Of a DNA stretch of 64,000 nt, positions 49,334 through 60,400 are shown piece by piece. This DNA comes from Lineus longissimus (lineage: Eukaryota; Nemertea; Pilidiophora; Heteronemertea; Lineidae). Both the position numbers and the translations under genes were made by a program. Where the stretch lies: assembly GCF_910592395.1 (NCBI RefSeq), contig NC_088320.1:4650001-4714000 (forward strand), given 5' to 3'. The stretch's first letter is position 1; the number at the start of each line of letters is the position of its first letter. The notes beneath the pieces were generated by a model. The model had not been told where the DNA came from, ran no database searches, and worked only from the letters and a program-made list of their open reading frames with translations.

Positions 49334-49339
49334 TTTATT
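49334..49339 (-). terminator. Polyadenylation signal of the MetE-like gene
   Basis: TTTATT on the plus strand (AATAAA on the minus strand) lies about 200 bp after the stop codon. Confidence 0.65.
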
Positions 49340-49535
49340 TACAAATCAATACATTACATACATACATGTACATGAAACACTAGCTACAGTCTACAACCCT
49401 GGTATAATGAAACAAAAAGAAGAAAACATTTGACAATCTGCCTCCCTTGTCTGTCTCTTTTGTGTTGTCACTTCCTCTCCATGTGAGCACATATTCTTTC
49501 ACTGATACCTTTACACACCGTGAAATTGTGACTTC

Positions 49536-52500
49536 CTAGAACATTTTGGCCACAGCTACCATCGTCTTTAGTTTAGTCTTCCTCAACTCCGGATCGGCTA
49601 AAAATGCCAAACCACAGTCTGGTGCCAGGATGAGTCTCTCGCTGGGAATATATTTCAAAATGTCTGTGACTCGCTTGCATATTTCTTCCTTTGATTCGAT
49701 CTTGCTGCTTGCAATTTTGACGACGCCAACAATGACCTTTGTCTTCTTGAATTTTGAAAAGAGTTCGAGATTGTTGTAGGAGTGGGCATCCTCAATTGAA
49801 ACTGAAATGAAATGGAGCCAAGGTCAGCACTGGGGGTTACCACGAGAAATGTCACCTTGAAACTTGAGAGGTGCTGATTAGTGAGGTCAAATGGAAGAAA
49901 AACACCAATTTGGGACGCCTGAGATCACTTACTTTGGTCAATACCTATGTTGTCAAGTTTTTCAGCCAAGATGTGGACGATTAAAGGGTCTGCTTTGAGG
50001 TAGTCTTCCTGGTCCTGTTGTGAAGAAATGAGAAGTAATTAGACCTTTGTAGTCATCTATCCAGGTCTAGAGTAGTTAAGAGTTCGGACTTGGTTCATAT
50101 AACAGGATGTCCCGAAAACTACTTAAGTAAAGTAGATATAATATCCAGCGTTACCAAGTTGTAAGCTTTTCAATATTGAAGTCATTGTTGTTTGAATATA
50201 CAGTGGCACATGCTCAATGGAGTCCTCCTTATTAGAATGACCCCCCCCCCCCCCCCACCACCCCACCACTAATAAGGACACATATTTTCCTTTGTACCAA
50301 CTTAATAACTTTTCTGTGTCGCCCAGGCCTACACTGAAGGTTTATGCCTGTTTCGCCTATTCCTGTTTCGCCTATTCCTGTTTCGCCTACAAAATTCCTG
50401 TTTCGCCTATTCCTGTTTCGCCTATTCCTGTTTCGCCTACTTTCCAGTACCCCTACAATAAATCGACTCTCCCAGGGGGAACCTTAGGGATGCATGTCCA
50501 TTTTATGGGGAAAACGTGAGGGGACAATTGGATGATGTTAACGATGTGATGACAATTTGACTAATCAAATGCCATCAACTTTGTTAACAAACCATGCCAT
50601 GACCGTTTTGAAAGAGTCACCTTGAAAGCGGGGACAGTCCGGGACTTATTTGACCATATGACCATACTGACACACAGTAAAAACTAATAGATTAAGTAGA
50701 GTAAAGCAGTCGCTTATTTTATAAAAACAGGAATTCATGACTTTTTGATAAAAATACATAATACTGTACATTCTCATAATTATTTAATCAAAATCAGCTG
50801 TAAAACCCATGTCATAGTAAAGAACAATGTAGCTATAGGTATTCTTTCTATTACGAAGCCAGTTACTGACTAAGACAAAAGAAAGAGAATCCACAATATA
50901 AAATGCAGGCCTAAGAAACCTTTCTCAAATCTGATGAAAGGGTAACATTTTCTTACTATTTTATTTCTTGCCTTTTAAAATAAGCTAAAACATAAGCCGA
51001 TGTAAGCTATGTATAATTTTCCAAAGTTATTCCGAATAATACTGAAATAATTGACATGTCGCTAAATCCATTATTTCAGACTTTATTCTTAATGATAGCC
51101 TTTAACACTATAGTAAGGGACGATTCATATTCCTACGTCTGTGGGGAGGTTAGCAATACATTTGAATAGGCGAAACAGGAATAGGCGAAACAGGAATAGG
51201 CGGAACAGGAATAGGCGGAACAGGAATAGGCGAAACAGGAATACACCACACTGAATAGTGATGCTTACCAAATAATTGGGATATCCACAGCATAGGTGAA
51301 TGACCTTTGTCACCTCTGGCCCAATACCCTGAAAAAAATATTGATCCATTTAAAGGTAACAAACAACCAGAAAACAAGCTGAAGGCTGCCATTCCTCGTG
51401 TCATATTGTTGAGAACATTTTAAATAGAGGCTCAAGTGCCTAGTGCTCAGCTGCTGTTTGAGGCAGATGTGAGCAAATGAAACTTTAATATGTTGGAGTT
51501 GAAATAGGCCCTTTGGCTCTGAAAGCCAACAAAGGTCGGTCTAACAACTCGGCAGTCGAAACATTAATGTCCCCCTGGAGAAAGTGTTCAGCCCAATTGT
51601 ATTCTGATGAACTATGTTCTGTAGTTCTATACAGACCATGACCCAATACCTCACAATAACAGCGCATGGCCCTGGACGTGCTATTCTAGGACATATTCAA
51701 CTGTGACAACTGGTAATCATTTCGATTTTCTTTGCAGGGTTATCGCATATTATCGAAACCAACCTGGAAACATCTTTTTAGGTGATCTATCCCGTATTCG
51801 AGTGCCACATCCGGGTTCCTCACCAGGACTGGTTCGTCAACTTGTATAAACTTGCAACCTGCGTTTGCAAGTGCATGGATTTCTTGGTTGATAATGAGGA
51901 CAAGGTCTTCACTGACCTCTCGATGTGATTGGTATGCTCCTCCCTTGTCTGCAAGAGAGAACTTTAGACTTCCTAGTGTTGCAAAGTTTCATGTTCTATG
52001 TTTCAGTCGTTCTCGCATCTATCACAAGTCAGTCGTTGTCCATCTCCGCCCGCGTGTAAAACCATGTGACTCCAAAAAGTCCGCCATCGTCTTCGCTAAC
52101 TGGAATTGTTTTCTAGCTTTTTCAAGAACATTGGCCTGCAGTATAGAATGCCGGTGTAACATCTGTGGTTGTTCCCCATGTTTCAGTGTTTCCAAACAAT
52201 AGGCACTAGAGAGACCATGACTTTTCAATAGGGGGGATACACAGAAAAACTCGTCAATCTATTTTTGAGCGTTCCCAAACAATGAGGGGAAACACTCAAA
52301 AACAGAAACACTCAAAAACATTACACCGGTAATCTACTGCTACCGTGACTTACCTAAATGGGTTGACCCAAGTATAGTCATGGGCCCGGGTAACGTATAC
52401 TTGACAGGTTTCTTGGACATGGCCTGAGCCCTCTTCCACTGGGTCCACTGTGATGGACCGTCCCTTTCTTCTAGTTTGCTGACAATGACTGGACAATCGA

Positions 52501-53226
52501 TCGTACAAGCTCCATTCCTCATGCTGATTCGCTTGGTGTTGACGAAGTCAATGCCCTTGATTTGTCGACTAGGATAGAATAGAATGTGATTCTGGTTACT
52601 AATGCGATTCAGTAGATTTTACGTCCTGATAATCTTGGATTGTAGGACTTAGCTGGAATCTCCGGAGAGGTGGTCGTTTTCACAAACTAATTCATGGACT
52701 TCTAGCTCAAGGGCACTCACCACATATGGTAAACGTAGTTCTCTCTAACGATCTCTCCGTCCGTGATGACGTCGATGCCGATTTCACTTTGTTCGTCAAT
52801 TACTTCTCTGGTAGCCTTCTCTGTCAAAAGCTCAAGGTCTGAAATAAGATGCATGGAGACCCCTACATACGTATTTTTGTGTGAAAAAGTTCTCAAGCTC
52901 AGTGAATCAACGGTTTGGTTTGTAGGTTGGCCCACGGGTTCTTAGCGTTAGCAGGTCTGCAGATCGAAAGGAAGGTCGGAAGGACGATCAGGATGGCGAA
53001 ATGGACAGCATCAAAGTCTATAGTGTCGATGGCTGGGGGTTCGTAGTTTCCAAAGGCAGTACGAACCCATCGAAAGCCTTGACGTACCTTGCTGATGATC
53101 CAGTAGTGCCTTATTGTATTCTTCCATCGAGAAGTTTTCGCTTGATTCCCTATTGAACCAGTCGGGGAGGAAGCTGAGATACTCTGGTTTGGGATAACTC
53201 CCGATAACCGTAGTCTGGAGAGGCAT
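49536..53226 (-). CDS. Core MetE-type (cobalamin-independent) methionine synthase-like protein
   Basis: Seven exons in gene order: 53226-53088, 52838-52721, 52568-52354, 51948-51764, 51328-51269, 50014-49933, 49801-49536 (TAG). They give 354 residues, corresponding only to the catalytic C-terminal barrel of MetE, the size of short 'core' MetE proteins in bacteria and archaea. The N terminus TTVIGSYPKPEYL is the family signature; ITDGEIVRENY, KYTLPGPMTI and FIQVDEPVL follow in the expected order. Likely zinc ligands are His230 and Cys232 in HLCC, Glu270 in ISIEDAHS and Cys329 in APDCGL, so the metal site looks intact. The family transfers a methyl group to a thiol such as homocysteine; the donor is not predictable. 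The frame stays open upstream to a 3' splice site at 53260, so a further coding exon is possible. Introns show it is a resident animal gene, not a contaminant. Confidence 0.88.
50346..50441 (+). repeat. 15-bp tandem array, left arm of an inverted pair
   Basis: Six copies of CCTGTTTCGCCTATT, with one CAAAATT interruption, in the intron between the 49933-50014 and 51269-51328 exons of the MetE-like gene. Confidence 0.95.
51167..51243 (-). repeat. 15-bp tandem array, right arm of an inverted pair
   Basis: Five copies of AATAGGCGAAACAGG, the exact inverse of the array at 50346-50441; two copies carry GGAACAGG. The array ends about 22 bp beyond the splice donor of the 51269-51328 exon. The spacer between the arms is about 725 bp without coding potential. 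Confidence 0.95.
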
Positions 53227-53658
53227 AGTGATAGGTAAAATTGCCGGAGTGTCGCCGGTCTGAAAAAGGAGTTACAAAAATTAATGAGCGTTAGCTAGGC
53301 TGACTGAAGATTAAAAGCTCTTTCCTTACTCGCGACGCTTCGAACGACGAGCATTTTTGTCGGTTTCGATCCAGACTGCATGGAGCCACAAACGAATCAG
53401 TCATGTCAGTAGGCTACCTTCCATGTATACGACGGTATACAGTCCTCGGTTCAGGGTAGGATTTCCTGGAACTGCCATCCCAAGTCCCCTGTTCATTTTG
53501 TGATGACGAAGGAAATGAATCTCATGACGCTCCATTTCAAAAGGAATAGATAAACAAATGAAATGTCTGGTATTCGGCGAACTGTATACCTACCATACGC
53601 ACAGTACTGTGTCATAAACCTTTACTGTGATATTCATGGTCTAATTATGGCACACAGC

Positions 53659-53806
53659 AGGCCTATGGCACCTATTCCATAGAGCTATACCCTATACTAT
53701 ACTATACGCGAACAATAGTTTCATGGTCATGCACCCTTTGTGAAGCCATTGTTCGCGTATAGTGTAGTATAGGGTATAGCTCTATGGAGAAGGTGCCTAT
53801 AGGCTT
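53659..53806. repeat. Near-perfect 60-bp inverted repeat (MITE-like hairpin)
   Basis: Arms 53659-53719 and 53746-53806 are reverse complements with few mismatches. They share AGAGCTATACCCTATACTA and TATACGCGAACAAT. The loop is about 26 bp. It lies about 430 bp upstream of the MetE-like start codon, in its likely promoter region. Confidence 0.9.
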
Positions 53807-56082
53807 GATGACTGGGCATAATTCAGCTTATTCGTACACATTCGCACATCTACAATATAGGACGAGGACAAATTTCGTGTACATTTCCAGTATAGCCTAC
53901 GTTTTAGGATCCGTGATAAGTCCCAGATCTCCGATCAACCCTCTATCGTCCGCCCGAAGGTCAACTAATAATCAGATCAGATAACGCCAGTGTGAAATAT
54001 TACGTGTTCCCCATATTTCAGTGTTTCCGTACAACAGAATGCTAGAGAGACCATGACTTCCAGAGGGCATAACACAGAAAAATCTACGAGGCTCTTTGAC
54101 CATTCGACGAGACCTCATCCGATTTATCGGCCGGGAATGCCTGCTTATGCTATTGTTTTGCATGCCTACTTATCGGCGGTGAATATCAGTCCTAGCCTCC
54201 TCCTCCGTTTGTAGGATGCATGGATATACGCAAAAAGGCGGTGGATCGGCATGTTGTTTTGCCATTATGAATCACGTTATGGATCATGTCATGGATTCAA
54301 GTGTTGATACCTCTGCCGGCCGGTGAAAATTCTGCCCGAAATTCACAGCATTCACAAGTGTTCGGACTGATCAAGCCAAGCCAAGTCATCAAGTCTATGG
54401 TCGGCATCGGACTCGGGAGATTTCAAGGGAGATGGAGCCGCTGTTGACAAGGTCCGTGTAGGGGAGATTTTACAGTCAATGAAGAAGTCTTACTCTTCAT
54501 TTCTTATTTAGAAAGTAGCATCACCAGGACGCTTGGTGATTCCGTCTGCTAAACCCGTTTTCCACCGTCTCTAAAGGAACGGTGCAGTGGGAGGGGGGGG
54601 GGGGGGGTTAAGGAAACAACCATAGGTTTCAAAAAAATTTGACGTCAAAAAAATTTGACGTTGGTTGTGAAACAAGTATTCGTCCTTCGTCTATGCTGGG
54701 TTGCTATCTCCATCAGTCCAAGCAGAACTTTAATACCGTTCCTCGACAGGAATTGTTTTGGAAGGTATTGGCTGCTAAAACGATTTATGGGAAAACTAAT
54801 AATTATGGGTGTCGTTCGCAACTCATCAAGGAATTGGTATAGAGACAGCATTTGAATTCACTTGAATACAGCTTCCCTCTGAGATTCCAAGGAGATAAGT
54901 CACAACTGACTAGATTTCTGTGCCGAAAAATTGCCTTTTGAAATATATCTGGTTCAAGGGGCAATAAGCCGTTAAAATGAGAGTTACAAACGATATGTCT
55001 TGGACAGAAGATGTTTTACAATATTTACAAAGAGAAGACTAAATCACCTGTTTACATTTTAAGAAGTTTATTAGTCCACCACCAGCTTTATATACAATCC
55101 AAAATCAAGCTTTCCTAGTATCTATCTTACAATTCATAAAAAAAATACAAATTGTAGCATATTATATCTTACAAAAGTGGCACAGTTTGATAAAAAAATC
55201 ATCTATAATACACAGAGAGCACCTTTTAACAGCAGGTTTCCCGCGACTCCGTACCTCGTACGCCAGAAGCGGAACAGAGGCGACAGAATTCGGGAGCGAG
55301 GCCATCATGTCGTCGACAAACTCTGCGTACTACGCCGTAATATTGTGTCATACGCAACAGAGTTGAGTAAAATCGTCACGCAGACAGTGTATTACGTCAC
55401 TCGCAGCTATGCCATGGCGGGTTTAGTTCAAACCGCACTTCCAATTCCGTCGCCATGGTATTCCAACACCTCCTCCGTACTTAGTACGAACCCACGGAAG
55501 TTGATTATGATGAGTAATGGATGTGTTTGAATTGACAGTTCAATCGACCCCCTCGGTAGGCCTACTTTAATAATTGTTGGGAAGAGGTTCGATGAATTGT
55601 TTCTCTGGCGTCGAGGTTGACCGACTTTCCAGTTGATGTCTTAACCCATGGCAGTGCTGTGCTGGATAAGGTGACATACTAAGTATACGACATCACATTT
55701 CGCTGTGACTCGCATAGACTGCGATAAGATGTGGTTCTTCATGTATAAAATAATGATGTCAAAGTGCCAATATCAAAACATGTTAAAAAGTCAATACTAG
55801 GCCTTACTCTTAAAGGGTAAAATGTAGATCAATTTACAAAAGGACCGCAGACTCTACACGATTTATGATGACGTATTTAACGACAAACGGAGTGACACCA
55901 TGTCATGCTGTGCTAGATGTTGATTGGCCTACTATTTACATTTCTCGGTGGCTTTCCCTGAGTTATCGTGTCAAGTTCTCTCTTTCACCTACGAGTTCTC
56001 ATCGTTCAATGGAATAAATGTGTAGTCCTGCTACGTCACCCACGGCTCTCATTTCTCACAGCTTCTTGATGATCGACGCCAC

Positions 56083-56107
56083 TGACGTCACGTGTCATGT
56101 GACGTCA
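56083..56107. promoter_or_regulatory. Pair of CRE-like palindromes
   Basis: TGACGTCA at 56083-56090 and 56100-56107 flank a CACGTG-like ACGTGTCATG. Further copies lie at 56400-56407 and 57052-57059. These are CREB/ATF-type sites by sequence. The location, downstream of the collagen, makes a role uncertain. Confidence 0.3.
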
Positions 56108-56217
56108 ATTGGACAATGATATAGCAGTGGTATTTCCATTAAAAACACACAGTATCTCTTATAGAAAAAGTGTTTTTCAGTCTCCTTTCAGCTGTACTTT
56201 GACAGAACTACTCGCAC

Positions 56218-56223
56218 TTTATT
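56218..56223 (-). terminator. Possible polyadenylation signal of the collagen gene
   Basis: TTTATT on the plus strand, about 1.25 kb after the collagen stop codon. Another candidate lies near 55067. Neither is certain. Confidence 0.35.
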
Positions 56224-56607
56224 TGTAAATCTATACAGAAGTAAGAAGCTGCCTTTCTCGGGCTTTTAAAGTTTCAAATCTGTCTCGAGGACATGGCTCG
56301 ACCTTTGAGGTCATAGCTTGACCTTCCACGTCGGATCCCATTGATTTTGAATACTCAAGTTCATTCAGAACAGAGGATGACAGATATTAACATGATATAT
56401 GACGTCATGGTGACGTAGTTAGTAAAGATTAGTAGGGATTATATGAAAAGTGAGAAAAACGGTTATACTATCTAATTATATAAATTTATATTGATATTAG
56501 TGTCACACTGGTTAGATAAATATAAACTGCCACCTCCGCCTGTCCTCTCACCAAACGGCATAAGTACTACCAGGTTAGTGTCCAAGGTGTCACTAGGACT
56601 GGAATAA

Positions 56608-56673
56608 CCCGGATGTTATTGGGATTGAAAATGCCCGGATGTTATTGGGGTTGAAATGTCCCGGATGTTGTGG
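56608..56673. repeat. 26-bp tandem repeat, 2.5 copies
   Basis: The unit CCCGGATGTTATTGGGATTG plus AAAATG is repeated twice with few changes and followed by a partial third copy. Confidence 0.85.
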
Positions 56674-57476
56674 ACGAGTATCTTTTCTTATTCTCTTGAG
56701 AGCCAAACTGTCAATAGATGTTGTTATGTCTTCCTATTCAGTGTCTTGATGTGATATTTTGATGGTATTTCTTTTTTTAAGGCAAAGTTTGACTCCCAAC
56801 AGAAGGAAGAAACAGACCAATTTTCAAACATTTTCAAATCTGCCAGGGCGGTAATACCTTCATGTTGAATGGTGAGGCAAGATCGATAATGGATCATGAC
56901 AATGCGAAATGGTGAAACTTTTCGAAATACCCGAATGTTAGATGTTTTCTTAACGTTCATGGTTTTGATCTCAGGACAGCTATTAAAGAGTAGTCAATGA
57001 ATCGGTTGAAATAACTCTTAACAACCGCTTGCATTTTCTGTGTTGTCTAAATGACGTCATCACCAGACAGAGAACACGTGGCCGTATGTAGACAAAACCT
57101 AGCCAATCTGCATGACTATCTGGTCAAAGTTCTAATGATATACATGTTATGTACTTTTTGCTCTTAAATGTTCTCTTTTTCTGATCTGATATTAGGCCCT
57201 ACATCATAGTATTAAAATATTTATACAAGCATGTCTGACATATCCCGCTAAATAACCTAACGTTTACTGGCCTACAAAACCCTGATGGGTACAACTTAAG
57301 CACGACCTATGGATGTTCCGAGGGTGGACGAATATGTCTTAATCTGTTACACTTCAAATGCAAGATGAATTTCATACATAATCTAAGGTGTATGTCCGCA
57401 TACATGGACTCTGCCCATGAACTTACTATAGCCTAGTGGTGGGCTCATGAAAACAGTAAAAAGGGAAACGATTCGT

Positions 57477-60400
57477 CTAGGAGAAGCAGACTGGTCCGAT
57501 CTCTAGACCGAATGCTTGGTCTGGTCGACCGGCGTCGCTCACTGCGATGTCTTGGATGGGAAGCCTCTGTGGTTTCTTGGTTCGGACTTCGAAGACTGTC
57601 TTTCCCCAAGTGCTCTTCTTGTACTGCAAAAAAAAGAGTGGAGTGCATATCAAAGTTTCACATCCGGCACCTTATCCGTAAACAGGAAAACAAAAGGGGA
57701 AACACCTAAATATGGTCGACACTGACAGCTGTTACACCGGCAATAACGCTTTTGCAACACTCGGAGCTAATTCTGAGAAGCAGCTAGATGTATCAACAAG
57801 ATCATCAAGAGGGGAACTTATATGGAAAATGAGAAAGCTTCCCATACGTCGTATTCGGGGAATGCGCTGCATTGTTAGTTCCAGCGGAACTTATGTTACG
57901 AAACCTACCTGGCACTCGTCTAATAAGACATTGTATCTGGCCTTCAGCTGGCCATCAGCAGAGAGCTCGAGGTCGTTATTTGTCTCCATCTTGATGGCCT
58001 GGTCGTAGTTCATGCCGGCGGCATCATAGAACGCGACAGAGTTGCGGCAATGGTAGGTGATGTTCTGGAAGCCATCTGTTGAGAGCAGCTGCAGGAAGGT
58101 GAGTTGGACTCGGTCTGTTTTGTACAGGAACTGGAAGAGGAAAGGAGTACAATGTATATGTTGGTATCAAACCATTTGTAGCTAAACGAAAGAGCGGGCC
58201 TCCGTGGGGTCCAGTTGGTAGACTTGATTACAAGAAAAGGATTTAGCCCAGGGCGTGAATGTTGTTACTAAGAGTTTGAGGTTCATCGCTGACAGGTGGT
58301 ATGTTCTGGGCACAAGAAGACGGTTTACATCGTCCTGTTTGTGCCAAAATTTGAAGAGATGTGCTGCTGGTACAAAACACTGGCCCTTCGCTGTGGAGAA
58401 TTGTTTACAGCTTTCATCTTTCTGTGCGAATTGAACGAGATTAACCAATAACCATGTCACCCCTTTACCTCGCTTCCATGCTCTGCCTCCTCACTGAACC
58501 AGGAGTGGCCACCAAGCGCATCGCTGAACCATCTGGCTTTGTCCACAACGCTTGGCTTGGCGAACACGCATGTTTCGTGTTGTTTGATGTTGCAGTACAC
58601 CTCAATGGAGTCCTTGGGAGAACCCTGGTTAGGATCGATCCAGTAGGTACCTGCATAAAAAGAACATTTTATCAATGGCCGAATGTATCACCAGGGTGAG
58701 CTCAATAGCATTGAAAAAACTGAAAGTGTGTGGCTGAGGAGCTCGGATTCCAGAAGTATTGACTGGGCGCAAAATTTGTTCTGCCCTTCTTTACAGCAGC
58801 AAGATACTTTTATTGTGAGCTGCATTGTACTGACTGAGTGAATCAGAAGGGCTAAATTGAATACATCCATCGTCTTACCATCGTCATACTCTGGATGCGC
58901 GAGGGCAAGGTCTTTGCAAGTCCTGGCGGGGGCCGTCTTGGTACCCAGTGGGTTCCTTAACTTCTCAAGTGCCTCCTGGAGTTGTGTTAGGGCCTCGAAC
59001 GCGTCTTCCTTGTCTCCCTTCTTGTCTTGGTAGGCTTGGTCGCCCTAAAAACGAATAGTGGTTTACTTGGCTAATTTATTTGATACGAGATACATGTAGT
59101 AAAATAATAGTCATATTCAAGAGCTGATTTGTGAAAAAGAACGGCAGAAAAAGGTTCGGTCTGTGAAGATTTATGAAAAAGTTTCAACTGCAGAAAAATG
59201 GTTTGGTCATTGAATCACATATGCGTAACATCAAATCATGCAAGAAAGATCATTCACGCCCTTGGACATCAGTTGTTGCATGACAGACAAACACTTACCA
59301 TCACAGGATCTGCAAAGCGGGCCTTGGTACCACTCGATCTGCTAAACATGCTTGTGAAACTTCCTGCATAGCCAGCTGAGTCGCCAGGTGGACCAGGAGG
59401 ACCCGGTGGGCCAGGTTGACCAGTGGGACCATCCTTGCCATCATCTCCAGATTGACCACGAGGACCTGGGCGTCCAGCTTCTCCAGGGGGGCCACTATTA
59501 CCAGATGGGCCAGTCCCTCCTCGTGGGCCAGGTGATCCACGTGCGCCAGGAGGTCCAGGTTGTCCGGTTTGTCCGTTGTCTCCTGGTGAGCCGGATGGTC
59601 CCTGAAGGCCGGGTAGACCGGGTAGACCTCTCCACCCTTTGTCTCCTTTACCGCCGGATGTTCCACGTTCTCCCTTAATTCCCTGGGCTCCTGGTGCACC
59701 GGGGCCTCCACGTGGGCCGTCGGGACCTTGTAGACCAGCTGGACCTGGTTCTCCTCGCTCTCCTCTGTCTCCTGCTGAACCGGCTGGGCCTGATGGACCG
59801 GGAGCTCCCATTGGACCAGGCATTCCTGCTGGACCCTGTTGGCCAGAGTTTCCAGTTGGTCCCTTCTCCCCGTTTCGTCCGTCTAATCCAGCTGCACCAT
59901 CCTTACCAGGCTGTCCATCATTACCAGGGAATCCAGGACCACCGGGGGCTCCCATAGGACCCCGTTGACCAGGTGAACCTCTATCGCCATTCTTTCCACT
60001 TGGACCTGATGGGCCTGGCTCTCCACGACCTCCGGCTGGACCAACAGTTCCTGGTTCGCCACGAATACCTGGTAGACCGACCAGTCCTCTAGTTCCCTGT
60101 GGGCCAGGTGGTCCAGAAGGTCCATTGTTTCCATCCCGTCCATCAGTACCAGACTCTCCTTTCATGCCGTCAACACCAGGTGGTCCTGGGTTCCCATTGT
60201 CACCTGGCCTTCCTGATGGACCAGACTCTCCACCAAGACCACGCTCTCCTGTCTTGCCGGCTGGACCGGTGGGACCAGGACCGCCTGGTGGGCCAGGGGC
60301 ACCGGATGGACCTGGGGCTCCTGGGGGACCTCCGGGACCAGTTTCTCCATTCTTGCCATTGTCTCCTCGTGGTCCAGATCTACCTTGCACTCCGTCTTTG

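Larger units (their letters stand above)
53260..57476. other. Intergenic and 3' UTR region between the MetE-like gene and the collagen
   Basis: It contains the hairpin at 53659, a poly(G) run at 54593-54607, TGACGTCA octamers at 56083, 56100, 56400 and 57052, and a 26-bp tandem repeat at 56608. The part next to the collagen stop is probably its 3' UTR; a TTTATT at 56218-56223 would end it after about 1.25 kb. I see no further coding exon. The open frame of 117 codons at 55177-55530 shows no recognisable domain. Confidence 0.45.

Noticed and set aside
55177-55530. A 117-codon plus-strand frame as a gene
   Set aside because: No domain, no splice partners, and it lies in the presumed flank of the minus-strand collagen gene.
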